From: Euryarchaeota archaeon UBA550
GTDB taxonomy: Archaea; Thermoplasmatota; Poseidoniia; Poseidoniales; Poseidoniaceae
Direction of reading: 5' to 3'
Assembly: GCA_002506705.1 (NCBI GenBank)
Contig: DAYA01000055.1
Span: 1-46,932 of the forward strand
Length of the DNA: 46,932 nucleotides
Position 1 is the stretch's first letter. Every line of letters starts with the position of its first letter. Below are positions 8,315 through 16,303 of this stretch, one piece after another. The position numbers and the translations under genes were made by a program. The notes beneath the pieces were generated by a model. It made no database searches. It had not been told where the DNA came from and worked only from the letters and a program-made list of their open reading frames with translations.

Positions 8315-8866
8315 ATGTACAAAGTTGTCACAAAGGAAGATACCATTCGTATCCCTGCGGAATACATTCGCAAAGACAAATCATTGAACGAGCACATTGA
8401 CAGACTCGCTGCTTCAGCATTTGAGGGTAGATTCGATGAACAAAACCGTTTCGTTCTTGTAACCTCAAATCACGAACCAATGGACCGTGGAAGAATCATT
8501 CACGGTGATGGTGCCATCTATCAGAAGGTTAGATTTGATGCGGTACTGTTCTGCATCGAAGATTACGAGGTTGTCGAAGGAGCTGTATCTGAAGTCAATG
8601 ATTTCGGAGCGTTCGTTAGAATCGGACCAATGGAAGCGCTACTTCACAAGTCACAAATTATGGAAGACCACGTCGACATAAACGCGGGCATGGGTCTACT
8701 AGAAGGACGCCAGAGTGGACGAAAGTTGGGAGTCGGAAGTTCCGTTAGAGCAAGAATCGTATCTCTTTCACCAGACACAAGCGACCCACGTCGCTCAAAG
8801 ATCGGTTTGACATGCAAGCAAACCGGACTTGGTAGCCACGAATGGATCCATGAGGACCAGAACTGA
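8315..8866 (+). CDS. rpo7: DNA-directed RNA polymerase subunit Rpo7 (RpoE')
   Basis: Rpo7 forms the stalk of archaeal RNA polymerase with Rpo4 and contributes to open-complex formation and nascent RNA binding; it is the counterpart of eukaryotic Rpb7. The 183-aa protein has the N-terminal RNP-like tip domain (MYKVVTKEDTIRIP at the start) and a C-terminal S1/OB domain (about 88-167, VVEGAVSEVNDFGAFVRIGP). The start is set by GAGGTGA four bases before ATG 8315; an upstream in-frame start at 8252 would lie inside the leader hairpin and is rejected. It leads the conserved archaeal cluster rpo7-spt4-rps24e-rps27ae. The DUF359 dephospho-CoA kinase gene often found between spt4 and rps24e is absent. 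Confidence 0.95.
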   Translation: MYKVVTKEDTIRIPAEYIRKDKSLNEHIDRLAASAFEGRFDEQNRFVLVTSNHEPMDRGRIIHGDGAIYQKVRFDAVLFCIEDYEVVEGAVSEVNDFGAFVRIGPMEALLHKSQIMEDHVDINAGMGLLEGRQSGRKLGVGSSVRARIVSLSPDTSDPRRSKIGLTCKQTGLGSHEWIHEDQN

Positions 8867-8881
8867 ATGGAGTGATTAAGA

Positions 8882-9085
8882 ATGGCAAAGAATCCATTTG
8901 CATGCAGTGAATGTCACATGATTTTACCCGATGGAGTTGACCAATGCCCCCATCATCCTGCGGCACCAGTTTCATCTGATTGGACGGGTTATGTTGTGGT
9001 AATGGACCCATCTCGCTCAGAAATTGCAAATCGCTTGAACATAGTGATACCAGGAAATTACGCACTCAAAGTAAACATCCGATGA
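8882..9085 (+). CDS. spt4: Transcription elongation factor Spt4 (RpoE'')
   Basis: Spt4 is the small zinc protein that dimerises with Spt5 (NusG-like) to make RNA polymerase processive. The 67-aa length fits the family. The N-terminus carries the zinc site CSECHMILPD followed by CPHH, so the visible ligands are Cys8, Cys11, Cys22 and probably His25; the usual fourth ligand is Cys (CPxC). The C-terminal part (YVVVMDPSRSEIANRLNI) is the Spt5-binding region and retains the acidic residue of the SEIA/KRL motif. It lies 15 bp after rpo7 and 13 bp before rps24e, clearly within one operon. Confidence 0.92.
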   Translation: MAKNPFACSECHMILPDGVDQCPHHPAAPVSSDWTGYVVVMDPSRSEIANRLNIVIPGNYALKVNIR

Positions 9086-9098
9086 AGGAGGAATAAAA

Positions 9099-9434
9099 AT
9101 GGAAATTATTGACCGTAAGGAAAACCCACTATTGAACAGAGTAGAAATCGAATTCAGATGGAATCATGAAGGTGCAGCGACACCATCAAGAACGGATATG
9201 TTGAATGCTGTAGCATCCATTGAGCCAGGCTCTAACCGTGATTTGATCGTAATCAAGAATGTCAACACAAGATTCGGAATGGGTTCTACCACTGGGCTAG
9301 GACTTGTATACGCAGACAAGGAGTCAATGAAAGTTGAACCAACTTACATGCACGAAAGATTCGCTGAAATGCGTGCAGCAGAGCCAGAAGCTCCTGCTGA
9401 AGAACCAACCGATGCATCCGGAGGTGAGGAATGA
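9099..9434 (+). CDS. rps24e: 30S ribosomal protein S24e
   Basis: This is a small-subunit protein shared by archaea and eukaryotes. The 111-aa sequence has the family core: MEIIDRKENPLLNRVEIEF at the N-terminus, then TPSRTDML, a VIKNVNTRFGMGSTTGLGLVY segment matching the conserved strand-loop, and YMHERFAEM. The C-terminus ends in an acidic, alanine/proline-rich tail (EPEAPAEEPTDASGGEE) that is longer than the minimal core. AAGGAGG immediately after the spt4 stop and eight bases before the ATG fixes the start. Its TGA overlaps the ATG of rps27ae by one base, implying translational coupling. Confidence 0.95.
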   Translation: MEIIDRKENPLLNRVEIEFRWNHEGAATPSRTDMLNAVASIEPGSNRDLIVIKNVNTRFGMGSTTGLGLVYADKESMKVEPTYMHERFAEMRAAEPEAPAEEPTDASGGEE

Positions 9435-9604
9435 TGTCTGACGGCCCCAAAGCTGGTGCAAAGTGGTCAAAGTATGCTGTCGAAGATGGCAACCTTGTCA
9501 GAAAGTCAGAATTCTGTCCTCGATGTGGACCTGGTGTATTCCTTGCAGTTCACGCTGACCGCAAGTCTTGCGGAAGGTGTGGCTACACAGAAAAAATCGA
9601 ATGA
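9434..9604 (+). CDS. rps27ae: 30S ribosomal protein S27ae
   Basis: A 56-aa zinc ribosomal protein of the small subunit. The reading begins MSDGPKAGAKWSKYAVED and contains the C4 zinc ribbon: CPRC at residues 28-31 and CGRC at 46-49, with the conserved FLAVHADRKSCGRCGYTE context and final KIE. Eukaryotic homologues are fused to ubiquitin; the archaeal form is free-standing, as here. GGTGA lies six bases before ATG 9434; an adjacent in-frame ATG at 9431 is only three bases away and is less likely. The start overlaps the rps24e stop (TGATG). It ends five bases before the convergent propeller-like gene. Confidence 0.95.
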   Translation: MSDGPKAGAKWSKYAVEDGNLVRKSEFCPRCGPGVFLAVHADRKSCGRCGYTEKIE

Positions 9605-9609
9605 TTTTT

Positions 9610-10467
9610 TCATCCACCCATATGAGGAGTTAATTGGCCCTGGTTGTCGATTACCATCCAGTTCTCGTTCTGCCTCAAGATCTGTACACCTAGGTCGTTC
9701 CTAGAAACAGACTCGCCTCTCAACATTATGTCCTCACGCCAAGAAATGATTCTCCAATCATCTCCATCGAAAACCGCATCTTGGATGGTACCTCTTAATT
9801 TCCTAGCAACTGAAATTTCTCCATCTACAATTTCCCATGCCCACCCATCTTTTGATGAGAGTAAAAATCTATTCGAGTGGGAGTAAACCATCTCTAAATC
9901 ACATTCGATTTCCAACGATTTTTCATCGAGTATATCACCACCTTGAAGCGATATGATTCGATACTTACCTCCTCTTGTCCAGACATATACCTCATCCCCG
10001 ATAATATGGATTGATGTTACATCATCAGAGCGTGGTGGGGATTTGAGTTCGCTGTCAAACAAAGGCAGACGCCAAATCTCGTTATCATTAGAGTCGATAC
10101 AATAAATTCCTCTAGTCCATAATGCGAATATTATTTTGTCATCTTTGGCAGTAAGAGCTAGTGGTTCAGCATCGACAATGTGACACCAGGTTGAACTTGC
10201 GACCATAGCAGTGTTTCGATTGAGCCTAAGTTCGGCTTTGGAGATTCCATTTTCAATAGGTTCTCCTGTTGATAACAATGCCATTCTGGCCAACCTTAAC
10301 TCATGGTCAACCCAAGTAGCAACAATTCCCTTGTCGCACATTGCAGCGTGTGAGATCTCACTTGGAAATGGTGCTGAAGTAACTCCTTTGACGGTTATTT
10401 TCCCATCAACATCAATCACTAAATCCCCTTCTTTTGTTTGGAATATCTTCCAAGGGGCGCTCTCCAT
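9610..10467 (-). CDS. Hypothetical protein, beta-propeller-like, 285 aa
   Basis: No specific family is recognised. The sequence consists of short alternating hydrophobic strands and turns with repeated W/aromatic-G-D patterns (WTRGIYCIDSNDNEIWRLPL, WTRGGKYRIISLQGGD, SKDGWAWEIVDGE, DGDDWRIISWRED), which suggests WD40/PQQ-like blades. There is no signal peptide or membrane helix, so a cytosolic scaffold is more likely than a surface protein. It is transcribed alone on the minus strand, divergent from dtdA across 64 bp. The ATG has no clear ribosome-binding site and the mRNA may be nearly leaderless. Confidence 0.7.
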   Translation of the reverse strand: MESAPWKIFQTKEGDLVIDVDGKITVKGVTSAPFPSEISHAAMCDKGIVATWVDHELRLARMALLSTGEPIENGISKAELRLNRNTAMVASSTWCHIVDAEPLALTAKDDKIIFALWTRGIYCIDSNDNEIWRLPLFDSELKSPPRSDDVTSIHIIGDEVYVWTRGGKYRIISLQGGDILDEKSLEIECDLEMVYSHSNRFLLSSKDGWAWEIVDGEISVARKLRGTIQDAVFDGDDWRIISWREDIMLRGESVSRNDLGVQILRQNENWMVIDNQGQLTPHMGG

Positions 10468-10531
10468 GATGGTGCCAGCAGGACATTGATTGTAACAATT
10501 GCTTCAAAAATCATCATGCCTACGCATTAAC

Positions 10532-11446
10532 ATGGTGAGCCTTATTCTTGTGTCCGGAGGCGACATCGCTTCTACTAATCAGGCTCATGAATTGTTGAAA
10601 ATGTGCGATTGGGAGGAGTTAGATCCTGTAGAAGGACGAAGTGCATATTCCTACAAACATGCCAGAATGTGGTGGGTTGAAGACGGGTGTCTGTGGGAAG
10701 ATGACTTAGACAAAAGGTGGACAAAATTGACTGGCGAAGTGCCATCTGAGATTATTTTTCCATCAAGACACTCTGCAGCAAGCGGCAATGCTTCACTTAC
10801 ATTACACCCAATTGGCACAATGCAAGTGCCGTCTGATGTTACTCCGGATTATGGCGGTAAACCCGCAGATTGTCCTCCACCAAATCCTCGGCTAGCTGCA
10901 TGGTGGAGGGAGTTGAACCGTGTTGGTGCTGATTTCGATGGTTTTGATTTGTCTCTAGAAACAACTCATCACGGCCCCTGGATTGAAACGCCATCCATGT
11001 TTATTGAAATCGGGAGTACCTCAGCAACTTGGGGTCATGCGAAGGCTGCTGAATTGTTAGCAGGCATAATCTATCGAGGTCTTGGACTAGATGGTGGTGA
11101 AAGTTTGGGAGAATGGAATGGTGAAGGGCAAGTTGTGGTCACTCTAGGTGGAGGTCACTATGCTCCGAGAGCTAACATGTTAGGAATGCACGAACATGTG
11201 TGGATAGGACACATGCTTGCAACCTATGCACTTCCATTCGAGAAAGATGAATCAGGGGAAATTTCTGGTATGTGGGAAAATAGTATTCGCAAAGCCATTG
11301 AAGCAACAAGGAAGGGATTCCCTGGCGGGGAAATTGTTTGTAGCATGGATAAGAAGGCATTCAAAGGCTGGCAGCGACAGGCTATTCGTGACTTACTGGA
11401 AGAACTAGAAATCCCGCTATTAAAAAGTGCACAAATCATTGGATGA
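10532..11446 (+). CDS. dtdA: D-aminoacyl-tRNA deacylase, archaeal/plant DtdA (GEK1) type
   Basis: The enzyme hydrolyses D-aminoacyl-tRNAs (for example D-Tyr-tRNA), recycling tRNA mischarged with D-amino acids. The 304-aa length and fold signatures are those of DTD2/DtdA: FPSRHSAASG, LTLHPIG, LETTHHGPW, FIEIGSTSATW and VTLGGGHYAPR, whose histidines are expected metal ligands. ATG 10532 gives the usual N-terminus (MVSLILVSGGDIAS); the longer TTG start at 10499 has no support. It is a stand-alone plus-strand gene with proline dehydrogenase 35 bp downstream, and the two could be co-transcribed. Confidence is high because the histidine motifs are all present. Confidence 0.92.
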   Translation: MVSLILVSGGDIASTNQAHELLKMCDWEELDPVEGRSAYSYKHARMWWVEDGCLWEDDLDKRWTKLTGEVPSEIIFPSRHSAASGNASLTLHPIGTMQVPSDVTPDYGGKPADCPPPNPRLAAWWRELNRVGADFDGFDLSLETTHHGPWIETPSMFIEIGSTSATWGHAKAAELLAGIIYRGLGLDGGESLGEWNGEGQVVVTLGGGHYAPRANMLGMHEHVWIGHMLATYALPFEKDESGEISGMWENSIRKAIEATRKGFPGGEIVCSMDKKAFKGWQRQAIRDLLEELEIPLLKSAQIIG

Positions 11447-11481
11447 AAACGGTCAATAGTCGCCTACACTGCCGCTAGGTC

Positions 11482-12459
11482 ATGGTAGGGTTGTTCTCGC
11501 GCATGGTCGTGGCAATGACCATACGTATGCCACGCTGGTTTGTTGGATGGGTCAGTAGAAGATATGTTGCAGGTCCAACACTTGACGACGCCGTGAAGGT
11601 CATGAAGCGGCTTTCCAAAGAAGGAGCCTGCTTTACAATCGATGTTCTGGGTGAAGAAATCAGTACAATGGAAGAGGCTCAGTTTTTCTTGGAAGAGTAT
11701 CAAAGAGTGGTATCAGCTATCATCGACAATGACCTTGACTCTAACCTATCAATAAAGCCAACAGCATTTGGTCTGCTATTGGACAAAGATAAGGGTATGG
11801 AGAATATTGAAGCAATCGTAAAAATGGCTCATGGATATGACATGTTCGTACGCTTAGACATGGAGGACCACCGTGTCACTGATGATACAATCCAAGTTAT
11901 GCTTGACATGCATGAAAAAGGTCTAACGAATGTCGGAGTCGTTCTTCAGGGCAGATTGTTCAGAACTCTAGACGATATCAAGAGCATCGAGGAGAAGATA
12001 GGGCCTAATGCTGACTATCGCATATGTAAGGGTATATACCTAGAGCCAGAGCAAATAGCACATTCAACTCGGCAGCCAATAATTGATGCTACGAATCAGT
12101 GTATTGATGCTATGCTGGATTCTGGTGCATATGTTGGCATTGCTAGCCATGACCACCCTGTCATTAACCACACATTGACTGCACTAGAATCAAGAGGAAT
12201 GGGACCAGGAAAAGAAGATCCACGTTCAAACGCAGGCCCCGCTAGAAAGCAAAAAGGTCCGGGATATGAATTCCAGATGTTACTCGGTGTAAGAGGGCCA
12301 CTACGCCGGAAATTGTGCAATCAAGGACATACAACTCGAGTTTACATTCCGTATGGCGAAAAGTGGTATGAGTATTCAATTCGAAGATTGAAGGAGAATC
12401 CAACAATCGGAACTCAGGTTGCGAAGGCTTTCCTTATGCCATGGACAAATCGTCCATAA
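11482..12459 (+). CDS. Proline dehydrogenase (monofunctional, FAD-dependent)
   Basis: This enzyme oxidises proline to pyrroline-5-carboxylate and passes electrons to the respiratory chain. The 325-aa protein is the single-domain ProDH TIM barrel: VLGEE, SIKPTAFGL, FVRLDMED, VVLQGRLFRT, RICKGIYLEPE, GIASHD, EFQMLLGVR and VYIPYGEKWYEYSIRRLKEN, the last containing the proline-carboxylate-binding arginines. It lacks the P5C dehydrogenase domain of PutA, and no separate P5CDH gene is visible here. Several in-frame Met codons (residues 1, 8, 12, 16) leave the exact start uncertain. Its stop abuts the stop of the convergent HVO_0476-like gene. The gene points to amino-acid or peptide catabolism. Confidence 0.92.
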   Translation: MVGLFSRMVVAMTIRMPRWFVGWVSRRYVAGPTLDDAVKVMKRLSKEGACFTIDVLGEEISTMEEAQFFLEEYQRVVSAIIDNDLDSNLSIKPTAFGLLLDKDKGMENIEAIVKMAHGYDMFVRLDMEDHRVTDDTIQVMLDMHEKGLTNVGVVLQGRLFRTLDDIKSIEEKIGPNADYRICKGIYLEPEQIAHSTRQPIIDATNQCIDAMLDSGAYVGIASHDHPVINHTLTALESRGMGPGKEDPRSNAGPARKQKGPGYEFQMLLGVRGPLRRKLCNQGHTTRVYIPYGEKWYEYSIRRLKENPTIGTQVAKAFLMPWTNRP

Positions 12460-13248
12460 TCAACGTCGCTTCTTTTTTTGGCGTCTACCGGGCCTTTGCT
12501 GCTTCGGCTTTCCAGATTTTTCCGCATCAGGAACGATAGGGTTCGGATTGTCACCTAGTCTACCTTCTTTCCACGCTTGTCTTCTTTCTCTAGGTGTCCG
12601 TGGAACATTTTCTTCTGGTCTTGGGGGCTCATGCAAGTATATTCTCTTGATATCGTGAGCAGGAACCCTTCCTGTCATAGTTCTGCCAGCACCGGTGTGA
12701 ATGGCTCGAATTTTCCATTTTGAGCCTTGGTGTTCCATTATTGAACCCGCTTTGAACATTTTTTCTCTTTCTACAAATATTGAATCACTATCTGAGAATT
12801 CTCCGCGTGTTAGGGTAAGTCTGACCATCACAACGTCAGACCTTACTGCGTTTGCTCTACCAATTTTTGCAGCAACAAGTTTCCTTCTAGAATTCCCAGT
12901 CTTTGTTTCGATTCTATTTATCTCCCAACTAGCATCATCGTGCTCAAAGATGTCACCAACGTGGAGTTCTTCATCGTCGTCAATTTCTATTTCTTGAGTT
13001 CGGGTGAATGCTCCCTCACTCAGCAAGAAAGGAATCATAACAGGCTTTGGTGGGCGTAACTCTAGTGTGTGTACGTGACCACACTCATCACATTTTAGGA
13101 GGTAGTTTGTACCTTCACCTGCCTTCCTCTCCTTCAGAATCTGGTGTCCGCAGAATTCTCCACAGCCAGGGCAGTCTGTGACATTCTCGACCAATTCGTC
13201 CTCGACATACTCGTCTTCCAAGGTCACTCCTCCCTTTGTCCGGGCCAT
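12460..13248 (-). CDS. HVO_0476-family zinc-ribbon protein
   Basis: The family is euryarchaeal, of unknown function, and recognisable by two CxxC pairs near the N-terminus, here CPGCGEFCGH and KCDECGHVHT (residues about 27-63), with LELRPPKPVMIPFLLSEG following. The rest of the 262-aa protein is two repeated beta modules (HVGDIFEHDDASWEINRIE and KAGSIMEHQGSKWKIRAIH), then a strongly basic tail (RPGRRQKKKRR). The zinc ribbon plus basic tail suggests nucleic-acid or ribosome association, but no activity is established. Met at 13248 is preferred, preceded by AAAGGT; upstream in-frame sequence to 13389 reads as non-coding. Confidence 0.85.
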   Translation of the reverse strand: MARTKGGVTLEDEYVEDELVENVTDCPGCGEFCGHQILKERKAGEGTNYLLKCDECGHVHTLELRPPKPVMIPFLLSEGAFTRTQEIEIDDDEELHVGDIFEHDDASWEINRIETKTGNSRRKLVAAKIGRANAVRSDVVMVRLTLTRGEFSDSDSIFVEREKMFKAGSIMEHQGSKWKIRAIHTGAGRTMTGRVPAHDIKRIYLHEPPRPEENVPRTPRERRQAWKEGRLGDNPNPIVPDAEKSGKPKQQRPGRRQKKKRR

Positions 13249-13313
13249 TCGTTTTACCTTTGAGCCTGTCGGCGAATAACAATGCTTGAGAAGTGGAGGC
13301 GTGAGCGGCAAAC

Positions 13314-13994
13314 ATGCGCGAGGATGTGTTGGCAGCCATCCTTGCAGCGGACAAGGACTTATCGCGTGATGAACCTGAGGTTGCAGCAAATATTGGAAAA
13401 CAATTGGAACATATGGGACTCTCTACTTGGTCAATCTCTGTTAGAAGAAGAATTAGGGATGCGATTGCAAGGGTTGAGCCCAAGTTCATAATCCAAACAG
13501 GAGCAGCTATCGGCCATTTGACTGCATGGATTTTAGATTACTTCGAAGGAAAAGAAGGATTAGATAAATTTCAAATTGTTGAGGAAGGAAACAGGTTTGC
13601 TGTTATCTTGACACGATTGTGTCAGAGATACTCTGAAGTTCCTACCAGCATAGTAGTGGGTACACCTTCTCTTCTGACTAGCGAGCTGAAAGCTTGGAAT
13701 ATCTCGAAAGTAGGAGATCCGCCAATTTTAGAAAAAGCGGATGTGATAATTGTTGACGCACCCATGGAAAGGTTGGCAGAGGATGTTGGCTCAATGCTTC
13801 CACTGCTAAACAAAAATGGTGTATTGTTCACTGTAGAACCCGAACCACCAGTGGGTGATAGAGAAGAAGATGATTCCGAAGTTGTTGGATTCAATAAATG
13901 GATGGATTTGATTAGAGATTCAAATGAAACACATCATATCGCATTTGCACCACTATTTGGTGGTACAATAGTTGCTTGGTTACCTAAGAGTTAG
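13314..13994 (+). CDS. Putative class I SAM-dependent (O-)methyltransferase-like protein
   Basis: The 226-aa protein resembles the O-methyltransferase family 3 fold: an N-terminal helical segment, then IIQTGAAIGHLTAWIL (about residues 58-74) at the position of the glycine-rich SAM motif I, FQIVEEGNRFAVILT at motif II, and ADVIIVDAP where the acidic/aspartate motif is expected. The glycine motif is imperfect (QTGAAIGH rather than E/DxGxGxG), so catalytic activity or cofactor binding is uncertain. GGAGG upstream of ATG 13314 supports the start. It is divergent from the HVO_0476 gene and overlaps the convergent subtilase gene by 11 bp. Confidence 0.65.
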   Translation: MREDVLAAILAADKDLSRDEPEVAANIGKQLEHMGLSTWSISVRRRIRDAIARVEPKFIIQTGAAIGHLTAWILDYFEGKEGLDKFQIVEEGNRFAVILTRLCQRYSEVPTSIVVGTPSLLTSELKAWNISKVGDPPILEKADVIIVDAPMERLAEDVGSMLPLLNKNGVLFTVEPEPPVGDREEDDSEVVGFNKWMDLIRDSNETHHIAFAPLFGGTIVAWLPKS

Positions 13995-15084
13995 ACGACG
14001 CTAGAGAAATTAGTTCATCCATTTGAAGCAAACCATAACCGTAGTAGTCATCGTGGTTTTCCTGGCCACCTTTCTTTTGTGAGGAATCTGCAATCCACTG
14101 TTTCAAGTTGTCCAACATATCTGTCCCTGAATCTTTGAGGTTAGGATTTGCTTCGAACATTAATGCAATTGCGCCAGTGACATATACCGTAGCAGCACTT
14201 GTACCAGATGAAAGTCCCCAGTTGTTCCCTGGCATAATCACAGGTACTTTGTGTCCCGGTGCGACGACTTCTGGTTTCTCATCAGGGCTATTTCTTGGCA
14301 TCATCGGCGGCCATAGTCTTCCATTGTTGTCTCCAACAGAAGAACCACTCCAAATGTTTCCGTTTGAATCAACACCACCAACGCATATTACAGTGTCAAC
14401 GATTCCTGGAGATGCGACATCTCCATCATCATTCGCACCACCGTCGTTACCTGCTGCCGCAACGACCACAATTCCCGCATTGTATGCATTTTCAACCGCA
14501 TCTTCAACTTGGTCGCCGAGAATTATTGAGAATCCAGATGCATTACCACCTAGGGAGAGTGAAATTATGTTGACATCTTTAGCAATACACCAGTTTATTG
14601 CCTCTGCTACAGTTTCGTCATTACCCTCTCCATTTCCTGATAGTGCCTTGGCTACATACAAATCAACGTCAACTGCTAGACCGGTAAGTGAACCATCTGC
14701 AACTAAGATTCCTGCCATCATTGTACCATGCCCGTTATCGTCATATGGATCATCTCCATTACCAATAAAATCAGACCAACCTGCGAGGTTTAATTCTGAC
14801 AAGTCGTCATGGGCCATGTCTATCCCTGAGTCTACCATGCAAACACTCACACCATTACCTGAGTAGTCATCTACTAGGTCATATTGAACGAGTCTGTCGA
14901 AATCTTCCTCTTTTTCTAGGACAAGTGCTGAGGGGCCCGATAGGCTGATTTCTCCAGTGTATATCATGTAAGCAAATATTCCAACTGCAATAAGAAGAAC
15001 GCAGGAAGCAAAAACTGTCAGTTGCTTGATGAAATCTAGGTCGGTTTCTAGTTCTCCATCGGGAATATGAGGAGCAGGCTGCAC
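13984..15084 (-). CDS. Membrane-anchored subtilisin-like serine protease (S8)
   Basis: All catalytic elements of a subtilase are present (numbered from the GTG at 15084): Asp85 in VCMVDSGID, His119 in DDNGHGTMMAGI, oxyanion Asn213 in AAAGND and Ser296 in SSGTSAATVYVTGA. A short acidic N-terminus and one membrane helix (about 22-42) come directly before the protease domain; no I9 propeptide or conventional signal cleavage is visible. It is probably a surface-tethered peptidase, in keeping with protein degradation by this organism. GTG 15084 is chosen because GGTGA lies four bases upstream, inside the end of the preceding cysteine desulfurase gene; a TTG at 15096 is the alternative. The 3' end overlaps the methyltransferase-like gene. 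Confidence 0.9.
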   Translation of the reverse strand: MQPAPHIPDGELETDLDFIKQLTVFASCVLLIAVGIFAYMIYTGEISLSGPSALVLEKEEDFDRLVQYDLVDDYSGNGVSVCMVDSGIDMAHDDLSELNLAGWSDFIGNGDDPYDDNGHGTMMAGILVADGSLTGLAVDVDLYVAKALSGNGEGNDETVAEAINWCIAKDVNIISLSLGGNASGFSIILGDQVEDAVENAYNAGIVVVAAAGNDGGANDDGDVASPGIVDTVICVGGVDSNGNIWSGSSVGDNNGRLWPPMMPRNSPDEKPEVVAPGHKVPVIMPGNNWGLSSGTSAATVYVTGAIALMFEANPNLKDSGTDMLDNLKQWIADSSQKKGGQENHDDYYGYGLLQMDELISLASSNS

Positions 15085-15088
15085 GTTA

Positions 15089-16303
15089 TCACCCAAGTGC
15101 TTCTACCGCTTCAACCAATGTTTCTGCGAACAACCTAACTTCATCCTCTGTGTTGTACAGATATGCACTTGCCCGAAGAGAGCCTCGATCTAATCCCTTG
15201 TTATTGAACCACGAATGAACGCAGTGCATTCCACTGCGAACCATTACGCCAGCAGCCTCGTCGAGTAAAATCGCAATGTCATGAGCGTCAATGTTGTCTA
15301 ACAAAATTGAACAAATTCCTCCACGCTTTGCTGCATCTTCTGGTCCAATTATACTCAGTCCATTGACATCTTTCAATACAGACGTCATAACTTTGTTCAA
15401 TTTGACCTCGTGTTCGTGAACGTCATCTAAATTAATCTTTGAAATGTAATCGATGGCAGCATTGGTACCTAGAATTCCAGCATAATTACCCAAACCCCCT
15501 TCAAATTTTGCTGGTGGTTTTGACCAAACCATTGAATCGTAATGCGAGGTCTCTACGGTACTACCTCCAGATTGTATGGAACGCATGTTTTCCAACAAGT
15601 CCATTTTCCCCCATAGACCACCCATTCCAGAAGGGCCCATCATTTTGTGAATTGAAAATGCCATGAAATCTATTCCTAAGTCTTGAACATCTACCTTCAT
15701 GTGTGGAGTTGATTGAGCTCCATCAATACAAACTAACGCTCCGTGGTCCTTCGCAATCTTTGCAGCTTCTTTTACAGGTGTTGCAACACCATCCAAATTT
15801 CCAACATGGGATAAAGAGACCATCTTCAAGTTCTTTCCAGCTTCCGCACATGCATTTTCGAAATTCTCCATGCTGAATGTATTATCTTCGTTTGACTTTA
15901 CGACCCTGTGGTCTACACCTTTCTCTTCCTCTAGTTGTAACCATGGGACGAGGTTTGAATTATGCTCACGGTCTGTAGTTAAGATCACGTCACCCTTTTC
16001 CCAGTTTAGCCCTTTAGCCACTTGGTTGAGAGAGTGTGTTGCGTTTTTGGTGAAAATGATCTCATTTGATTCATTTGCATTGAATAATTTCCCAAGATTA
16101 TTCCTACAGTTTACCATTTTTCTAGATACCGTTGTTGCATATCTGTGAACAGATCGGCCACCGCACCCTGGAGATTCTTCGTAGTATGAACGGATAGCCT
16201 CGATTACAGAGTTTGGCCGTAATGTCATGCATGCATTGTCTAAGTAAACAGGAGCATTTTCCCCTGAAAGAGTAGGGAAATCTTCCCTGAGGTTTCCAAA
16301 CAT
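15089..16303 (-). CDS. sufS: Cysteine desulfurase, SufS/class V aminotransferase type
   Basis: This PLP enzyme removes sulfur from cysteine as enzyme-bound persulfide for Fe-S cluster or thio-cofactor synthesis. The 404-aa sequence has VYLDNACMTLRP at the N-terminus, THSLN (PLP phosphate contact), DREHNSN, VCIDGAQSTPH (Asp194, PLP nitrogen), SIHKMMGPSG (Lys220, Schiff base) and RSGMHCVH (Cys361, the persulfide carrier in the R-x-G-x-H-C loop of SufS enzymes). ATG 16303 has GGAGG seven bases upstream; it overlaps the stop of the upstream membrane gene as TGATG. SufBCD or IscU are not in the window, so the acceptor is unknown. A selenocysteine-lyase or sulfur-mobilising role for another pathway cannot be excluded. 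Confidence 0.9.
   Translation of the reverse strand: MFGNLREDFPTLSGENAPVYLDNACMTLRPNSVIEAIRSYYEESPGCGGRSVHRYATTVSRKMVNCRNNLGKLFNANESNEIIFTKNATHSLNQVAKGLNWEKGDVILTTDREHNSNLVPWLQLEEEKGVDHRVVKSNEDNTFSMENFENACAEAGKNLKMVSLSHVGNLDGVATPVKEAAKIAKDHGALVCIDGAQSTPHMKVDVQDLGIDFMAFSIHKMMGPSGMGGLWGKMDLLENMRSIQSGGSTVETSHYDSMVWSKPPAKFEGGLGNYAGILGTNAAIDYISKINLDDVHEHEVKLNKVMTSVLKDVNGLSIIGPEDAAKRGGICSILLDNIDAHDIAILLDEAAGVMVRSGMHCVHSWFNNKGLDRGSLRASAYLYNTEDEVRLFAETLVEAVEALG

Noticed and set aside
13249..13389. Longer N-terminus of the HVO_0476-family protein
   Set aside because: The extension is Pro/Cys/His-rich, unlike coding sequence here, and overlaps the start of the divergent methyltransferase-like gene.
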